Assembly: GCF_000502875.1 (NCBI RefSeq)
Contig: NZ_AYWX01000002.1
Location: forward strand, 315,667 to 379,666
From: Mesorhizobium sp. L2C084A000
GTDB taxonomy: Bacteria > Pseudomonadota > Alphaproteobacteria > Rhizobiales > Rhizobiaceae
DNA length: 64,000 nucleotides
Direction of reading: 5' to 3'
Numbering within the stretch: position 1 is the stretch's first letter; every line of letters starts with the position of its first letter. The position numbers were made by a program, and so were the translations under genes. Below are positions 34,270 to 45,261 of this stretch, piece by piece. The notes under the pieces were generated by a model. That model was not told the origin of the DNA. It made no database searches and worked only from the letters and a program-made list of their open reading frames with translations.

Positions 34270-35934
34270 ATGAGCGGGTCCGTCGTCCTTCTGCATCTGG
34301 CCGGCGCCGTGGCGCTGATGCTGTTTGCCACCCGCATGGTGAAGACCGGCGTTGAACGCGCCTATGGCGACGTGCTGCGCCACCGCCTGCGCGCCACCAT
34401 GCGCAATCCGATCATGGCGGTGCTGGCCGGCACCGGCCTTGCCATCGCCCTGCAGAGTTCCACAGCCGTCACGCTGCTGGTCGGCTCCTTCGCCGGCTCT
34501 GGCATCGTCTCGGGCGCCGCGGGCCAATTGGCAGTGCGCGGCGCCGAGATCGGCTCTGCGCTGGTGGTCAAGCTGCTGACCTTCGACCTCACCTTGCTGG
34601 TGCCGCTGTGCCTGATCACCGGCACGGTCATGTTCATGGCCACCGAGCGGCGCGACTGGCGCCAGACCGGCCGCATTCTGGTCGGCATCGGCCTTTTGAT
34701 CCTGTCGCTGGAGATGATCGGCCAGGCGTCTGAGCCGCTGCGCAACAGCCAGCTCATGCCGGTCATCATCAACTACTTCTCGACCGATTCCATCACCGCC
34801 TATCTGCTGGCGGCGCTGATCACCTGGCTGTTCCAATCGAGCATCGCGGCGGTGCTGTTGATGGCGACGCTGGCAGGCCGCGGCCTGATCACGCCCGAAC
34901 TCGGCGTCGTTCTCATCCTTGGCGTCAACCTCGGCTCCTCGATCATCGCGCCGATGCTGACCCGCTCGTCGAGCCCCGAAGTGCGCGTCGTGCCGATCGG
35001 CAACCTCCTGATGCGCGGGCTTGGCTCGCTTGTCATGCTGATCCTGGTCATGATCTTCAGGCCGCACTTCGCCTTTCTCGGTTCGACGGCGGCGGACCAG
35101 ATCGTCAATGCCCACATCCTGTTCAACGTGCTGATCCTGCTCGCCGGCCTGCCGCTGGCAGGGTTCGTCTACCGCGCTTCGGAGAAGATCGTCGCACTTG
35201 GCACCAAGCCGGTGCCGGCCGCCTCGCTTGACGTCGTCGAACTGTCCGCGCTCAACGAAAGCGCGCTCGACGTGCCGAGCCAGGCGCTGGCCAATGCCAC
35301 CCGCGAGGTGGTGCGGGTCTGCGAGACGATCGAGATCATGCTCAAGCGCATCATCGAACTCTATGAAAGTGCCGATGCCGACAAGATCAAGGCGCTGGCC
35401 GCACTCGACGACCGCGTCGACCGCAAGCACGCCGCGATCAAGCTCTACCTCGCCAAGTTGACCAGGAACCCGCTGACCGAGGACGAAGCGCTGCGCTGCC
35501 AGGAACTGATCGGCGCCTGCGTCAAGCTCGAGCAGGTCGGCGACATCATCGTGCGCAACATGCTGGTGCATGTGAAGAAGAAATTCGAGCGCGGGTTGGA
35601 ATTCACCGACGAGGGCTGGGCCGAGCTGTGCGCCTTCCATGGCTCGGTGCTGGCCAATGCGCGGCTTGCCTTCAATGTGCTGGTGTCGCGCGATCCCGAG
35701 ACTGCCCGCCAGTTGGTGCTGGAAAAGGACCAGCTGCGTGACCGCGAGAAGGAAACCAGCGCCAGCCATTTCGTGCGGCTGCGCGACGGCACCGCCAAAA
35801 GCGTCGAGACCAGTTCGATTCATCTCGATACCATCCGCGACCTGAAGCAGATCAATTCGCTGCTGGCCTCGATGGCTTATCCGGTGCTCGAAGAGCGCGG
35901 TCTGCTCACTGGGTCGCGGTTGAAGGCGAGCTGA
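34270..35934 (+). CDS. Na/Pi cotransporter family protein with PhoU-like domain
   Basis: A 554-residue protein. The membrane half (1-310) has the duplicated Na/Pi motifs GTGLAIALQSSTAVTLLVGS and WLFQSSIAAVLLMATLA, both containing the QSS phosphate-binding signature, and GVNLGSSIIAPML. The C-terminal half (about 340-545) is a PhoU-like helical domain (HAAIKLYLAKLTRNPLTEDE, CVKLEQVGDIIVRNMLVHVK). It should take up phosphate with sodium. GGGGGCG precedes the ATG at 34270. Confidence 0.92.
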   Translation: MSGSVVLLHLAGAVALMLFATRMVKTGVERAYGDVLRHRLRATMRNPIMAVLAGTGLAIALQSSTAVTLLVGSFAGSGIVSGAAGQLAVRGAEIGSALVVKLLTFDLTLLVPLCLITGTVMFMATERRDWRQTGRILVGIGLLILSLEMIGQASEPLRNSQLMPVIINYFSTDSITAYLLAALITWLFQSSIAAVLLMATLAGRGLITPELGVVLILGVNLGSSIIAPMLTRSSSPEVRVVPIGNLLMRGLGSLVMLILVMIFRPHFAFLGSTAADQIVNAHILFNVLILLAGLPLAGFVYRASEKIVALGTKPVPAASLDVVELSALNESALDVPSQALANATREVVRVCETIEIMLKRIIELYESADADKIKALAALDDRVDRKHAAIKLYLAKLTRNPLTEDEALRCQELIGACVKLEQVGDIIVRNMLVHVKKKFERGLEFTDEGWAELCAFHGSVLANARLAFNVLVSRDPETARQLVLEKDQLRDREKETSASHFVRLRDGTAKSVETSSIHLDTIRDLKQINSLLASMAYPVLEERGLLTGSRLKAS

Positions 35935-35941
35935 GAAGCAG

Positions 35942-35970
35942 CCAATCTCCCCCACAAGGAGGGAGATTGG
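35942..35970. repeat. Short intergenic palindrome
   Basis: Arms CCAATCTCCC (35942-35951) and GGGAGATTGG (35961-35970) around CCACAAGGA. This looks like the small palindromic elements scattered between rhizobial genes; here it may also act as a terminator-like hairpin for the symporter gene. Confidence 0.7.
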
Positions 35971-36078
35971 CGCTTCACCGCCTCGCTCACTGAAGAAAAC
36001 CTAAACTCGCGACAAAAATTTCTTCATTGCCCGCAAAGCCCATCCGTGGTTTGAGGCCGTTCCAGCTAAGGCCTTGCC

Positions 36079-37263
36079 ATGTCGCTTCCGCTTATAGCCC
36101 TGTTCATTGCCGCTTTTGCCTTCGGCACCACCGAATTCGTGATTGCCGGCGTGCTGCCGCAGGTGGCGCAAGGTCTTGGCGTTTCGGTCCCCTCGGCCGG
36201 CTACCTCGTCTCCGGCTATGCCGGCGGCATCGCCATCGGCGGCCCGCTGCTGGCGCTCGCCACCAAGTCGCTGTCACGCAAAAGCCTGCTGCTCGGCCTC
36301 GCCATCGCCTTCACCATCGGCCAGGCGGCTTGCGCGCTGGCGCCCGACTTCACCTCGATGCTACTGTTGCGCATTGCCGTGGCGGTCGCGCATGGCGCCT
36401 ATTTCGGCGTCGCCATGGTCGTCGCCGTCGGTCTCGTGCGCGAGGACCAGCGCGGCATGGCTGTCGCCGTCATCCTGTCCGGCCTCACCGTCTCCAACGT
36501 CATCGGCGTGCCGGCCGGCACCGCGATCGGCAACATCTGGGGCTGGCGTGCCACCTTCTGGGTGATGTGCGCGCTCGGCGTGGCGGCAACGCTTGCCATG
36601 GCAGCCCTGTTGCCGCGCACCACCGGATCGTCGGTCAGGCCCGCCGGTTTTGCCCGCGAGGTCCGTGTGCTGGCCCGCCAGCAGGTCTGGACCTCGCTGA
36701 TCCTGATGTTGATGCTGATGATCGGCCAGTTCGGCCTGTTCACCTACATCACCCCGACACTGCTGGAGGTCACCGGGCTCGACGAGAACCTGGTGCCGTG
36801 GGTGCTGCTGCTCAACGGCGTCGGTGCCACCCTGGGAGTCTTCCTCGGCGGCAAGCTCTCCGACTGGAAGCTAATGCCGTCATTGATCACCATGCTGGCC
36901 CTGCAGGCGGTGACGCTGGCCGTCATCTACGCCGTCAGCCCCTATCCCCTGCCGATGGTTGTGGCGATCGTCGTCTGGGGCGGCCTCAACTTCGCCATCG
37001 GCACACCGATCCAGACCCGCATCCTGGCCTGGACGGCGGACGCCTCGAACCTCGCCTCGTCGCTCATTCCGTCCGGCTTCAATGTCGGCATCGCGCTGGC
37101 CGCGTCGTTGGGCGCCGCGATGCTGAACAGCGGCTATGGCTACCGTAGCCTGCCGCTGCTGGGCGCCATCGCCATGCTGGTCGCCGTCGCGGTCGCACTG
37201 GCATCTTATGTCTGGGAAGGGCGCAGCAACGCCACGCCGCCGCTGACGGCTCCGGCGGAATAG
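36079..37263 (+). CDS. MFS transporter, DHA1-type
   Basis: A 394-residue carrier with 12 predicted helices: FGTTEFVIAGVLPQVAQGLG near the N terminus, GYAGGIAIGGPLLALATKSL, LLRIAVAVAHGAYFGVAMVV and FNVGIALAASLGAAMLNSGY near the C terminus. These match the YdhP/AraJ-like branch of drug:proton antiporters. Substrate unknown. A single-gene unit; no regulator adjoins it. Confidence 0.92.
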   Translation: MSLPLIALFIAAFAFGTTEFVIAGVLPQVAQGLGVSVPSAGYLVSGYAGGIAIGGPLLALATKSLSRKSLLLGLAIAFTIGQAACALAPDFTSMLLLRIAVAVAHGAYFGVAMVVAVGLVREDQRGMAVAVILSGLTVSNVIGVPAGTAIGNIWGWRATFWVMCALGVAATLAMAALLPRTTGSSVRPAGFAREVRVLARQQVWTSLILMLMLMIGQFGLFTYITPTLLEVTGLDENLVPWVLLLNGVGATLGVFLGGKLSDWKLMPSLITMLALQAVTLAVIYAVSPYPLPMVVAIVVWGGLNFAIGTPIQTRILAWTADASNLASSLIPSGFNVGIALAASLGAAMLNSGYGYRSLPLLGAIAMLVAVAVALASYVWEGRSNATPPLTAPAE

Positions 37264-37268
37264 ACCAC

Positions 37269-37310
37269 GATCCGGAAAAGTGGCCGCCGGTTTTCCGAAA
37301 AGATCGGATC
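37269..37310. repeat. Rhizobial intergenic palindrome (GATCCGGAAAA type)
   Basis: GATCCGGAAAAGTGG at one end and CCGGTTTTCCGAAAAGATC at the other form an imperfect dyad. Elements of this form are common between rhizobial genes. It lies between the convergent MFS and P-ATPase genes and may help terminate both. Confidence 0.7.
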
Positions 37311-37322
37311 AACCAAAACACT

Positions 37323-39497
37323 TCACCCGCGCCAGCGCAGCAGGCGCATGGCGTTGGCGGTGACCAGCACGGTGGCGCCGGTGTCGGCCAGGATCGCCGG
37401 CCACAGGCCGGTGATGCCTAGAATGGTGGTGACCAGGAACACCGCTTTCAGCCCGAGCGCCACACTGATGTTTTGGCTGATATTGGCCATCACCGCCCGC
37501 GACAGCCTCACCATCCGCACGACGTCCGTGATGCGGCCATGCAGGATTGCCGCATCCGAGGTCTCCAGCGCTACATCGGTGCCGCCGCCCATGGCGATAC
37601 CGATGTCGGCGGCGGCGAGCGCCGGTGCGTCGTTGATGCCATCGCCGACCTTGGCGACCTTCAGCCCTTCGCGCTGCAATTCGCCGATGATGCGCTGCTT
37701 GTCCTGAGGCAACAGCTCCGCCCGCGCCTCGATGCCGAGCGAAGCGGCAATGGCTTGCGCCGTGCGGCGATTGTCGCCGGTCAGCATGATCGTGCGGATG
37801 CCTTCGGCCTTCAGCGCCGCAATGCCGACCGCCGCATCCGGTCGCGGCTCGTCACGCATGGCGATCAGCCCTGCCACCACGCCGTCGGCGACCAGCACCG
37901 AGACGGTCTTGCCCTGCCCGTTGAGGCTGTCGACGGCAAGGCGCTGCACTTGCGTCATGTCGGCGCGTTCGCCCGCCGCCGGACCGGAGCCGAGGAAGAC
38001 GGCGACGCCACCGACGCTGCCCTCGACACCTTTGCCCGAGATCGCCTTCGCCGCCAGAGCCGGCGGCACCGGCGCACCATCAGCCTTGGCCCTGTCGAGG
38101 ATCGCCATGGCCAGCGGATGGCTGGAACCCTGCTCGAGCGCTGCCGCCAGCGCCAGCACGGTGCGTTCATCGCGGCCATAGGCCATGATGTCGGTCACCA
38201 CGGGCCTGCCCGCGGTCAGCGTGCCTGTCTTGTCGAAGGCCACCGCCGTGATCCGGCCAAACCCTTCCAGCACCGCACCACCTTTCATCAACAGGCCACG
38301 CCGCGCGCCGGTCGCAAGGCCAGCGGCGATTGCTGCCGGCGTCGAGATGACGAGCGCGCAGGGGCAACCGATCAGCAGGATCGCCAGGCCCTTGTAGATC
38401 CATTCGTTCCAGTCGCCGCCAATGAGCAGCGGCGGCAACAGCGCAACCAGCGCGCCGACCGCCAGCACCGCCGGGGTGTAGTATCTTGAGAAGCGGTCGA
38501 TGAAGCGTTCAGTCGGCGCCTTGGCTTCCTGCGCCTCCTCCACAAGCCGCACGACCCGAGCGATGGTGTTGTCAGACGCGGCAGCCGTCACGCGAACCCT
38601 GAGCACGCCGTCGGTGCTGACGGTACCGGCGAAGACGGGCTCTCCAGTGCCCTTGCGCTTGGGCGTGCTCTCGCCGGTCACCGGCGCCTCGTCGATTTCG
38701 CTCGACCCCTCGATGATCTCGCCATCGGCCGGAATGCGGTCGCCCGGCCGCACCAGGATGATGTCGCCGACGCCGAGCTGTTCGGCAGGAACTTCCGATG
38801 TGCCGCTCGCGCGTTCGACCAAGGCCGTCTTCGGCACCAGATCGGCAAGTCCCTGGATGCTCGCCCGCGCCCGGCCGGCTGCGACACCTTCCAGAAGTTC
38901 ACCGATCAGGAACAGCACCACCACGGCGGCGGCTTCTTCCGTAGCCCCGATCATCACGGCGCCTATCGCCGCGATGGTCATCAGCATCTCGATCGAGAAC
39001 GGCGTGCCGGCCAATGCCGCCATCAGCGCTCGCCGTGCGATCGGCACCAGGCCGACCAGCAGGGCGGCAAGGAAGACCCAGCGCTCGGCCGCAGGAAGAA
39101 GATGGCCGATGCCGTAGGCGGCGAGAAGCGCTGCCGCGCAGGCCAGCGTCAGCACAGCACGGCGGGAGCGCCACCACGCCTGCCCCGGCGCCGCATCGCT
39201 GTGATCATGATCAGCATGATCATGATCCTTGGCCACTGAAGCACGCCCATCGGCCCCGCCTTCCGCCTTGACGATGCCGTAGCCCAGCCGCGCCACCTGC
39301 CGCAGCACCTTGTCGTCGTTGAGCCAACCGCTGTGGCTGACCGTCATGCTGGCGCCGGTCACCGAAACCGAGACATCGGCGACGCCGTCGAGACGACGCA
39401 CCGCCGTATCGATCTTGGCCGCGCAGGAGGCGCAGTCCATGCCGCCGATCTTGAACCGTGTCTGCCCGATCGTTTCCTGCTTGAGCGGCGTCGTCAT
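37323..39497 (-). CDS. Zn/Cd/Pb-type P1B ATPase (ZntA/CadA-like)
   Basis: A 724-residue heavy-metal exporter. An N-terminal HMA domain has GMDCASCAAKID (C22, C25); a His-rich stretch follows (HDHADHDHSD). The membrane ion site is IGCPCALVIS; the phosphorylation motif DKTGTLTAG and the hinge GDGINDAPALAAADIG are present. CPC with a His-rich segment points to Zn/Cd/Pb rather than Cu. The ATG at 39497 gives the family length. Divergent from a MerR regulator over a 19-bp-spacer promoter, the classic metal-inducible arrangement. Confidence 0.93.
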   Translation of the reverse strand: MTTPLKQETIGQTRFKIGGMDCASCAAKIDTAVRRLDGVADVSVSVTGASMTVSHSGWLNDDKVLRQVARLGYGIVKAEGGADGRASVAKDHDHADHDHSDAAPGQAWWRSRRAVLTLACAAALLAAYGIGHLLPAAERWVFLAALLVGLVPIARRALMAALAGTPFSIEMLMTIAAIGAVMIGATEEAAAVVVLFLIGELLEGVAAGRARASIQGLADLVPKTALVERASGTSEVPAEQLGVGDIILVRPGDRIPADGEIIEGSSEIDEAPVTGESTPKRKGTGEPVFAGTVSTDGVLRVRVTAAASDNTIARVVRLVEEAQEAKAPTERFIDRFSRYYTPAVLAVGALVALLPPLLIGGDWNEWIYKGLAILLIGCPCALVISTPAAIAAGLATGARRGLLMKGGAVLEGFGRITAVAFDKTGTLTAGRPVVTDIMAYGRDERTVLALAAALEQGSSHPLAMAILDRAKADGAPVPPALAAKAISGKGVEGSVGGVAVFLGSGPAAGERADMTQVQRLAVDSLNGQGKTVSVLVADGVVAGLIAMRDEPRPDAAVGIAALKAEGIRTIMLTGDNRRTAQAIAASLGIEARAELLPQDKQRIIGELQREGLKVAKVGDGINDAPALAAADIGIAMGGGTDVALETSDAAILHGRITDVVRMVRLSRAVMANISQNISVALGLKAVFLVTTILGITGLWPAILADTGATVLVTANAMRLLRWRG

Positions 39498-39561
39498 CAC
39501 ATTACCTGCCTGTCTTGCCCGCGCGGCGTCGCCGCATGGGTCTTGAATGCTGATGTCAGGC

Positions 39562-39592
39562 ACTATAATTGCTCTAGTCACTAGAGCTTCAA
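39562..39592 (-). promoter_or_regulatory. MerR-type promoter of the P-ATPase gene
   Basis: On the minus strand -35 TTGAAG and -10 TATAGT are separated by exactly 19 bp, the overlong spacer used by MerR regulators, and the spacer holds the perfect dyad GCTCTAG-TGA-CTAGAGC. The MerR gene starts 12 bp to the right on the other strand. Confidence 0.85.
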
Positions 39593-39603
39593 GGGAAAAT
39601 TTC

Positions 39604-40020
39604 ATGTTTTCGATCGGTGATCTCTCGCGTCGCACCGGGGTCAAGGTGCCGACAATCCGCTATTATGAGCAGATGGGCCTTGTCGCCGCGCCCGAGCGTT
39701 CGGAAGGCAACCAGCGCCGCTATTCCAGGCAGGAGCTGGAGCGGTTGGCCTTCATCCGCCACGCCCGCGACCTCGGCTTCGCCGTCGACGACATCCGCTC
39801 CCTGATCGACTTGAGCGGCCACCCCGAGCAGCCCTGCGGCCACGCCGACAAGATCGCCGAGGAGCAACTGATCTCGGTGCGGGAAAAGATTGCCCAGTTG
39901 AAGCGACTCGAGGCCGAGCTCGAACGCATCGCCACGTGCTGCAATGGCCAGACGGTCGGCGACTGCTACGTCATCCGCGCGCTGTCGGATCATGCGCTGT
40001 GCGCCGATGAGCATGGTTGA
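39604..40020 (+). CDS. MerR-family metal-responsive regulator
   Basis: A 138-residue regulator. The HTH is FSIGDLSRRTGVKVPTIRYY, EQMGLVAAPERSEGNQRRYS; a dimer helix follows (LISVREKIAQLKRLEAELER), then a metal loop with a conserved pair CCNGQTVGDC and CADEHG. PCGH near residue 79 adds another cysteine. The spacing resembles ZntR/CadR/PbrR proteins. It should activate the divergent P-ATPase through the 19-bp-spacer promoter. The start at 39604 is the first ATG in frame with MerR homology. Confidence 0.92.
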   Translation: MFSIGDLSRRTGVKVPTIRYYEQMGLVAAPERSEGNQRRYSRQELERLAFIRHARDLGFAVDDIRSLIDLSGHPEQPCGHADKIAEEQLISVREKIAQLKRLEAELERIATCCNGQTVGDCYVIRALSDHALCADEHG

Positions 40021-40028
40021 GACACATC

Positions 40029-40585
40029 CTACAGCTCGATCCGGAACCGCAAGCTTTCCGCCCCGCCATAGGCGGCGTCCTCGAAGAAGCGTTCGACGAG
40101 CTTGCCGCCATGGCCAGGATCACCTTGTGCGAGGCCGGATTGCCCGGCTTGGCGGTGATATCGACGTGAGCCAGGCCGACCGCCCTCGCCTCGTCCAGCA
40201 TCAGCCGCAGCGCCTCGGTGGCGTAGCCGCGCCGCCGCTTCCACGGCACCACCGAATAGCCGATATGGCCGAGCACATGCGGCGGCAGTCCCGCCGTGCC
40301 CTTCTGCCAGCGAAAGCCGATCGAGCCCGACGCCTCGCCATCCCAGATCCAGCGGCGGAAGCCCGGCAGGCGCGGCACTTTTTTGCCGTCGGGCAAGCTG
40401 ATCGGGCCGCCCTTGGCCTGGGGATTGTCGAGGTCGGCAAGAAAGGCCACGGGATCCTTTTCGATGGCCGCGAGCTGCTCGCGCGTCGCTTCCATCAGCC
40501 GCACATTGTCCGGTGACCAGCCGCGCTCGAGCGCCACCTTGTAGGATGGCAGATGTTCAAGCGCGGGTTTGACGATTTCGATCAT
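40029..40585 (-). pseudogene. GNAT acetyltransferase gene with a one-base frameshift
   Basis: From the ATG at 40585 the frame encodes a GNAT-type protein through IGYSVVPWKRRRGYATEALR and HVDITAKPGNPASHKVILAM. There the frame shifts: the next frame continues naturally as GGKLVERFFEDAAYGGAESL and RFRIEL with a stop at 40029-40031. Inserting one A so that GCCATGG reads GCCAATGG (near 40109-40112) restores a normal reading. Without it the frame runs on to 39971 and would overlap the 3' end of the MerR gene with unrelated sequence, which argues for a real lesion or a sequencing error. Confidence 0.8.
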
Positions 40586-40670
40586 GGTGCATCGGCGGAG
40601 ACGCTACGCCGATAAATAGCAGCATTGCCCGGCAAGGCACGGTCCACCAAGGAGCAGCCTCTTACGACAA

Positions 40671-40700
40671 GGCCGCGTTTCCATCGCTGGAAACGCGGCC
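40671..40700. terminator. Perfect 13-bp hairpin downstream of katG
   Basis: Arms GGCCGCGTTTCCA / TGGAAACGCGGCC around TCGC. It lies 67 bp past the katG stop. There is no T run, so it may stabilise the katG mRNA end or work with a factor rather than as an intrinsic terminator. Confidence 0.65.
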
Positions 40701-40766
40701 CCGATCTTATGTCCTTGGGAGGACTGGAGCTCCGGCGCAGGCGCGCGGGAGTACCCTTATGCGAAG

Positions 40767-43184
<2,418 letters not shown>

Positions 43185-43228
43185 TTAATTTAAGTTGGAT
43201 TTCCTGATTACAGCGATAAGATGACATT

Positions 43229-44182
43229 ATGACAAACCTGACGCTGAAGCAGTTGCGTTATTTCGAGGCACTGGCGCGGCACAACCATTTCGGACGCGCG
43301 GCGGATGCCTGCGCCATCTCGCAGCCCGCCATCTCGGTGCAGATCCGGGAGTTGGAGGAAACGCTTGGCACGGCGCTTTTCCAAAGAGGCCCACGCCAGG
43401 TCCGGCTGACCAATTTCGGCGAGGAATTCGCCTTGCGCGTCCGCGACATCCTGCGCTCGGTGGACGAGCTGACGGATCTGGCCCGCGCCTCGCGCGACCG
43501 GCTGGTGGGACGGTTGCGCATCGGCGTGATCCCGACGATCGCACCCTATCTTCTGCCTGCCATCATCGGCAACCTCGCCCGCATGCATGACGGGCTCGAT
43601 ATCCACGTGCGCGAAACGCAGACGCAGAAGCTGATCCAGGAACTGGCCGACGGCCGGCTCGATGCGGCCATCGTTGCCTTGCCGGTGTCGGAACCCTCGC
43701 TGACGGAAATCGTGCTGTTTGCCGAGAACTTCGTGCTGGTCCGGCCCGGCGAGGATGAGGGAAAGCCGGTGCCCAACCGCGAAATGCTGCGCGAGATGCG
43801 GCTGCTCCTGCTCGAGGAGGGCCATTGTTTTCGCGATCAGGCGCTGTCGTTCTGCAACATGCATTCGGCACGGCCGCGCGAGTTGCTGGACGGCAGCTCG
43901 CTGTCGACCCTGGTGCAGATGGTCGGCGCCGGCGTCGGCGTCACCTTGATCCCCGAAATGGCCGTGCCGGTGGAGACGCGCTCCGCGGCAGTCTCTATCG
44001 CCCACTTCGCCAATCCCCAACCATCGCGGACGATCGGCATGATCTGGCGCAAGACAAGCCCGATCGCCAAACAGCTGCTGCTTATATCCGAAGTGGTTCG
44101 CCAGGCGGCCGAAGCATTGCGCGCGCAGCACAGTTCGGCATCGGTTGCACAGCCTCTGAATCTACCGGCAGCGGCCCAATGA
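43229..44182 (+). CDS. oxyR: OxyR-type hydrogen peroxide sensor
   Basis: A 317-residue LysR-family activator. The HTH is LTLKQLRYFEALARHNHFGR and SQPAISVQIRELEETLG. The redox centre is intact: C200 and C209 in EEGHCFRDQALSFCNM, matching the peroxidatic and resolving cysteines of OxyR. It should sense H2O2 through disulfide formation and activate the divergent katG. Signature and partner agree, so I assign the name with confidence. Confidence 0.95.
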   Translation: MTNLTLKQLRYFEALARHNHFGRAADACAISQPAISVQIRELEETLGTALFQRGPRQVRLTNFGEEFALRVRDILRSVDELTDLARASRDRLVGRLRIGVIPTIAPYLLPAIIGNLARMHDGLDIHVRETQTQKLIQELADGRLDAAIVALPVSEPSLTEIVLFAENFVLVRPGEDEGKPVPNREMLREMRLLLLEEGHCFRDQALSFCNMHSARPRELLDGSSLSTLVQMVGAGVGVTLIPEMAVPVETRSAAVSIAHFANPQPSRTIGMIWRKTSPIAKQLLLISEVVRQAAEALRAQHSSASVAQPLNLPAAAQ

Positions 44183-44201
44183 AGGCTGGCTGACCGGATC
44201 G

Positions 44202-44915
44202 TCAGCCTGCCGCGTGGAACCGGATTTCGCCCTTGTTCAGGAAGCAGGTCTTGTCGAACAGCGACAGGTCCAGAGGGTTTGGTAACCGCACGTCGCTGAT
44301 ATCGGGAACCGGCTTCCTCGCCGGATCGTATGAGCGATCGATCTGCGAGATGAAAACGAGGATCAATCCCCTGTCGCGGGCAAAGGCCTTCAGCGTGCGG
44401 ACTTGCGCCATCAGGTCCGGGTTTTCCCGCTTCTGATCGAGCAGTTGCAGATAGTCTATGACCACCAGCGTACCGCGCGCCGCCGCCGCCAGCGTTCTGA
44501 CGATGTAGTCGGCGCTGATGGCGTCGGAATTGTCGAACACGAACCGGTCGTTGAACCGTGCAGGGTCCGCCCCGATGGCGCGAAACCGGCCCAGCACATC
44601 CCGCTGCGTATACTCCAGCGTGAAGAACACACCGCGATGGCCTGATTTCATGGCTTCGACCGCGAGTTCGAGGCACATCAGCGTCTTGCCGTGGCCGGGT
44701 CGTGCACCCACCAGAACAAGATCGCCGGGCGCAAGTTGCGCAAACAGTATGCCGGCAGGCGCCGCCTCGGCTGCCTTGGCTGCAAGCAGACTCCAGCTGG
44801 CGAAGCCTTCCTGTGCTGCAACACGATCAAGCGCTTCGTGGAGCGGAATTTTGGCCTCGCGGGACAACAGCTTGGCTTGACGCTTCAGATGGTAAACGGG
44901 CGCGGACAGCTTCAT
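44202..44915 (-). CDS. Stand-alone DnaB-like RecA-fold ATPase
   Basis: A 237-residue protein. Residues 1-50 are helical (VYHLKRQAKLLSREAKIPLH, EALDRVAAQEGFASWSLLAA), not the DnaB N domain. Residues 58-235 match the DnaB C-terminal helicase domain: Walker A GARPGHGKT (70-78), FFTLEYTQ (98-103), Walker B VVIDYLQLLD (151-160) and FISQIDRSYD (188-197). The usual SDLRESGxIEQDAD block is altered to SDVRLPNPLDLSLFDK. GGAGG precedes the ATG. It is convergent with oxyR. It may be a specialised ATPase rather than a replicative helicase; no partner is next to it. Confidence 0.8.
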   Translation of the reverse strand: MKLSAPVYHLKRQAKLLSREAKIPLHEALDRVAAQEGFASWSLLAAKAAEAAPAGILFAQLAPGDLVLVGARPGHGKTLMCLELAVEAMKSGHRGVFFTLEYTQRDVLGRFRAIGADPARFNDRFVFDNSDAISADYIVRTLAAAARGTLVVIDYLQLLDQKRENPDLMAQVRTLKAFARDRGLILVFISQIDRSYDPARKPVPDISDVRLPNPLDLSLFDKTCFLNKGEIRFHAAG

Positions 44916-45261
44916 TGCAAAACCTCCTGGTGCGAGCAGTTTCCGCAATCCCTCCTTATGCCTGGCGCTCGAACAGTCGGTTCGGTGATGAGAGTGCCCT
45001 GCATGAACGATGCTTTCCCGGCGGAGGGAGGAGGCGTGGGCTGCGCCAGAATCAGATGATAGCTCAATCCCTGCGTATCGAAAATCGCAGACATTCAAAG
45101 ATGCGGGGAGCCCGCTGCAAGCCTCGAGCCAGCATCCCGGCGTAGGAGCATTTGCGCGCGTCGATCTCCTTCATGGCTCTTCGTGCGGACTTGCGGAGGG
45201 CACGCGTTAACAAAGGGTGCGCTAAACAAGATGTGTTTCGCCTGATAATGCGAGACCCTTT
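44916..45261. other. Intergenic, no gene recognised
   Basis: A 346-bp spacer between the divergent ATPase and L,D-transpeptidase genes. Several frames run through it, but none has a ribosome site plus a recognisable domain. Promoters for both genes must lie here. Confidence 0.5.

Noticed and set aside
34147..35955. 602-codon minus-strand frame
   Set aside because: Shadow of the Na/Pi symporter, which has the QSS motifs on the plus strand.
39971..40585. Full 204-residue acetyltransferase as annotated by the longest frame
   Set aside because: The last 45 residues are unlike GNAT proteins and overlap the MerR gene; the natural C terminus lies in the next frame.
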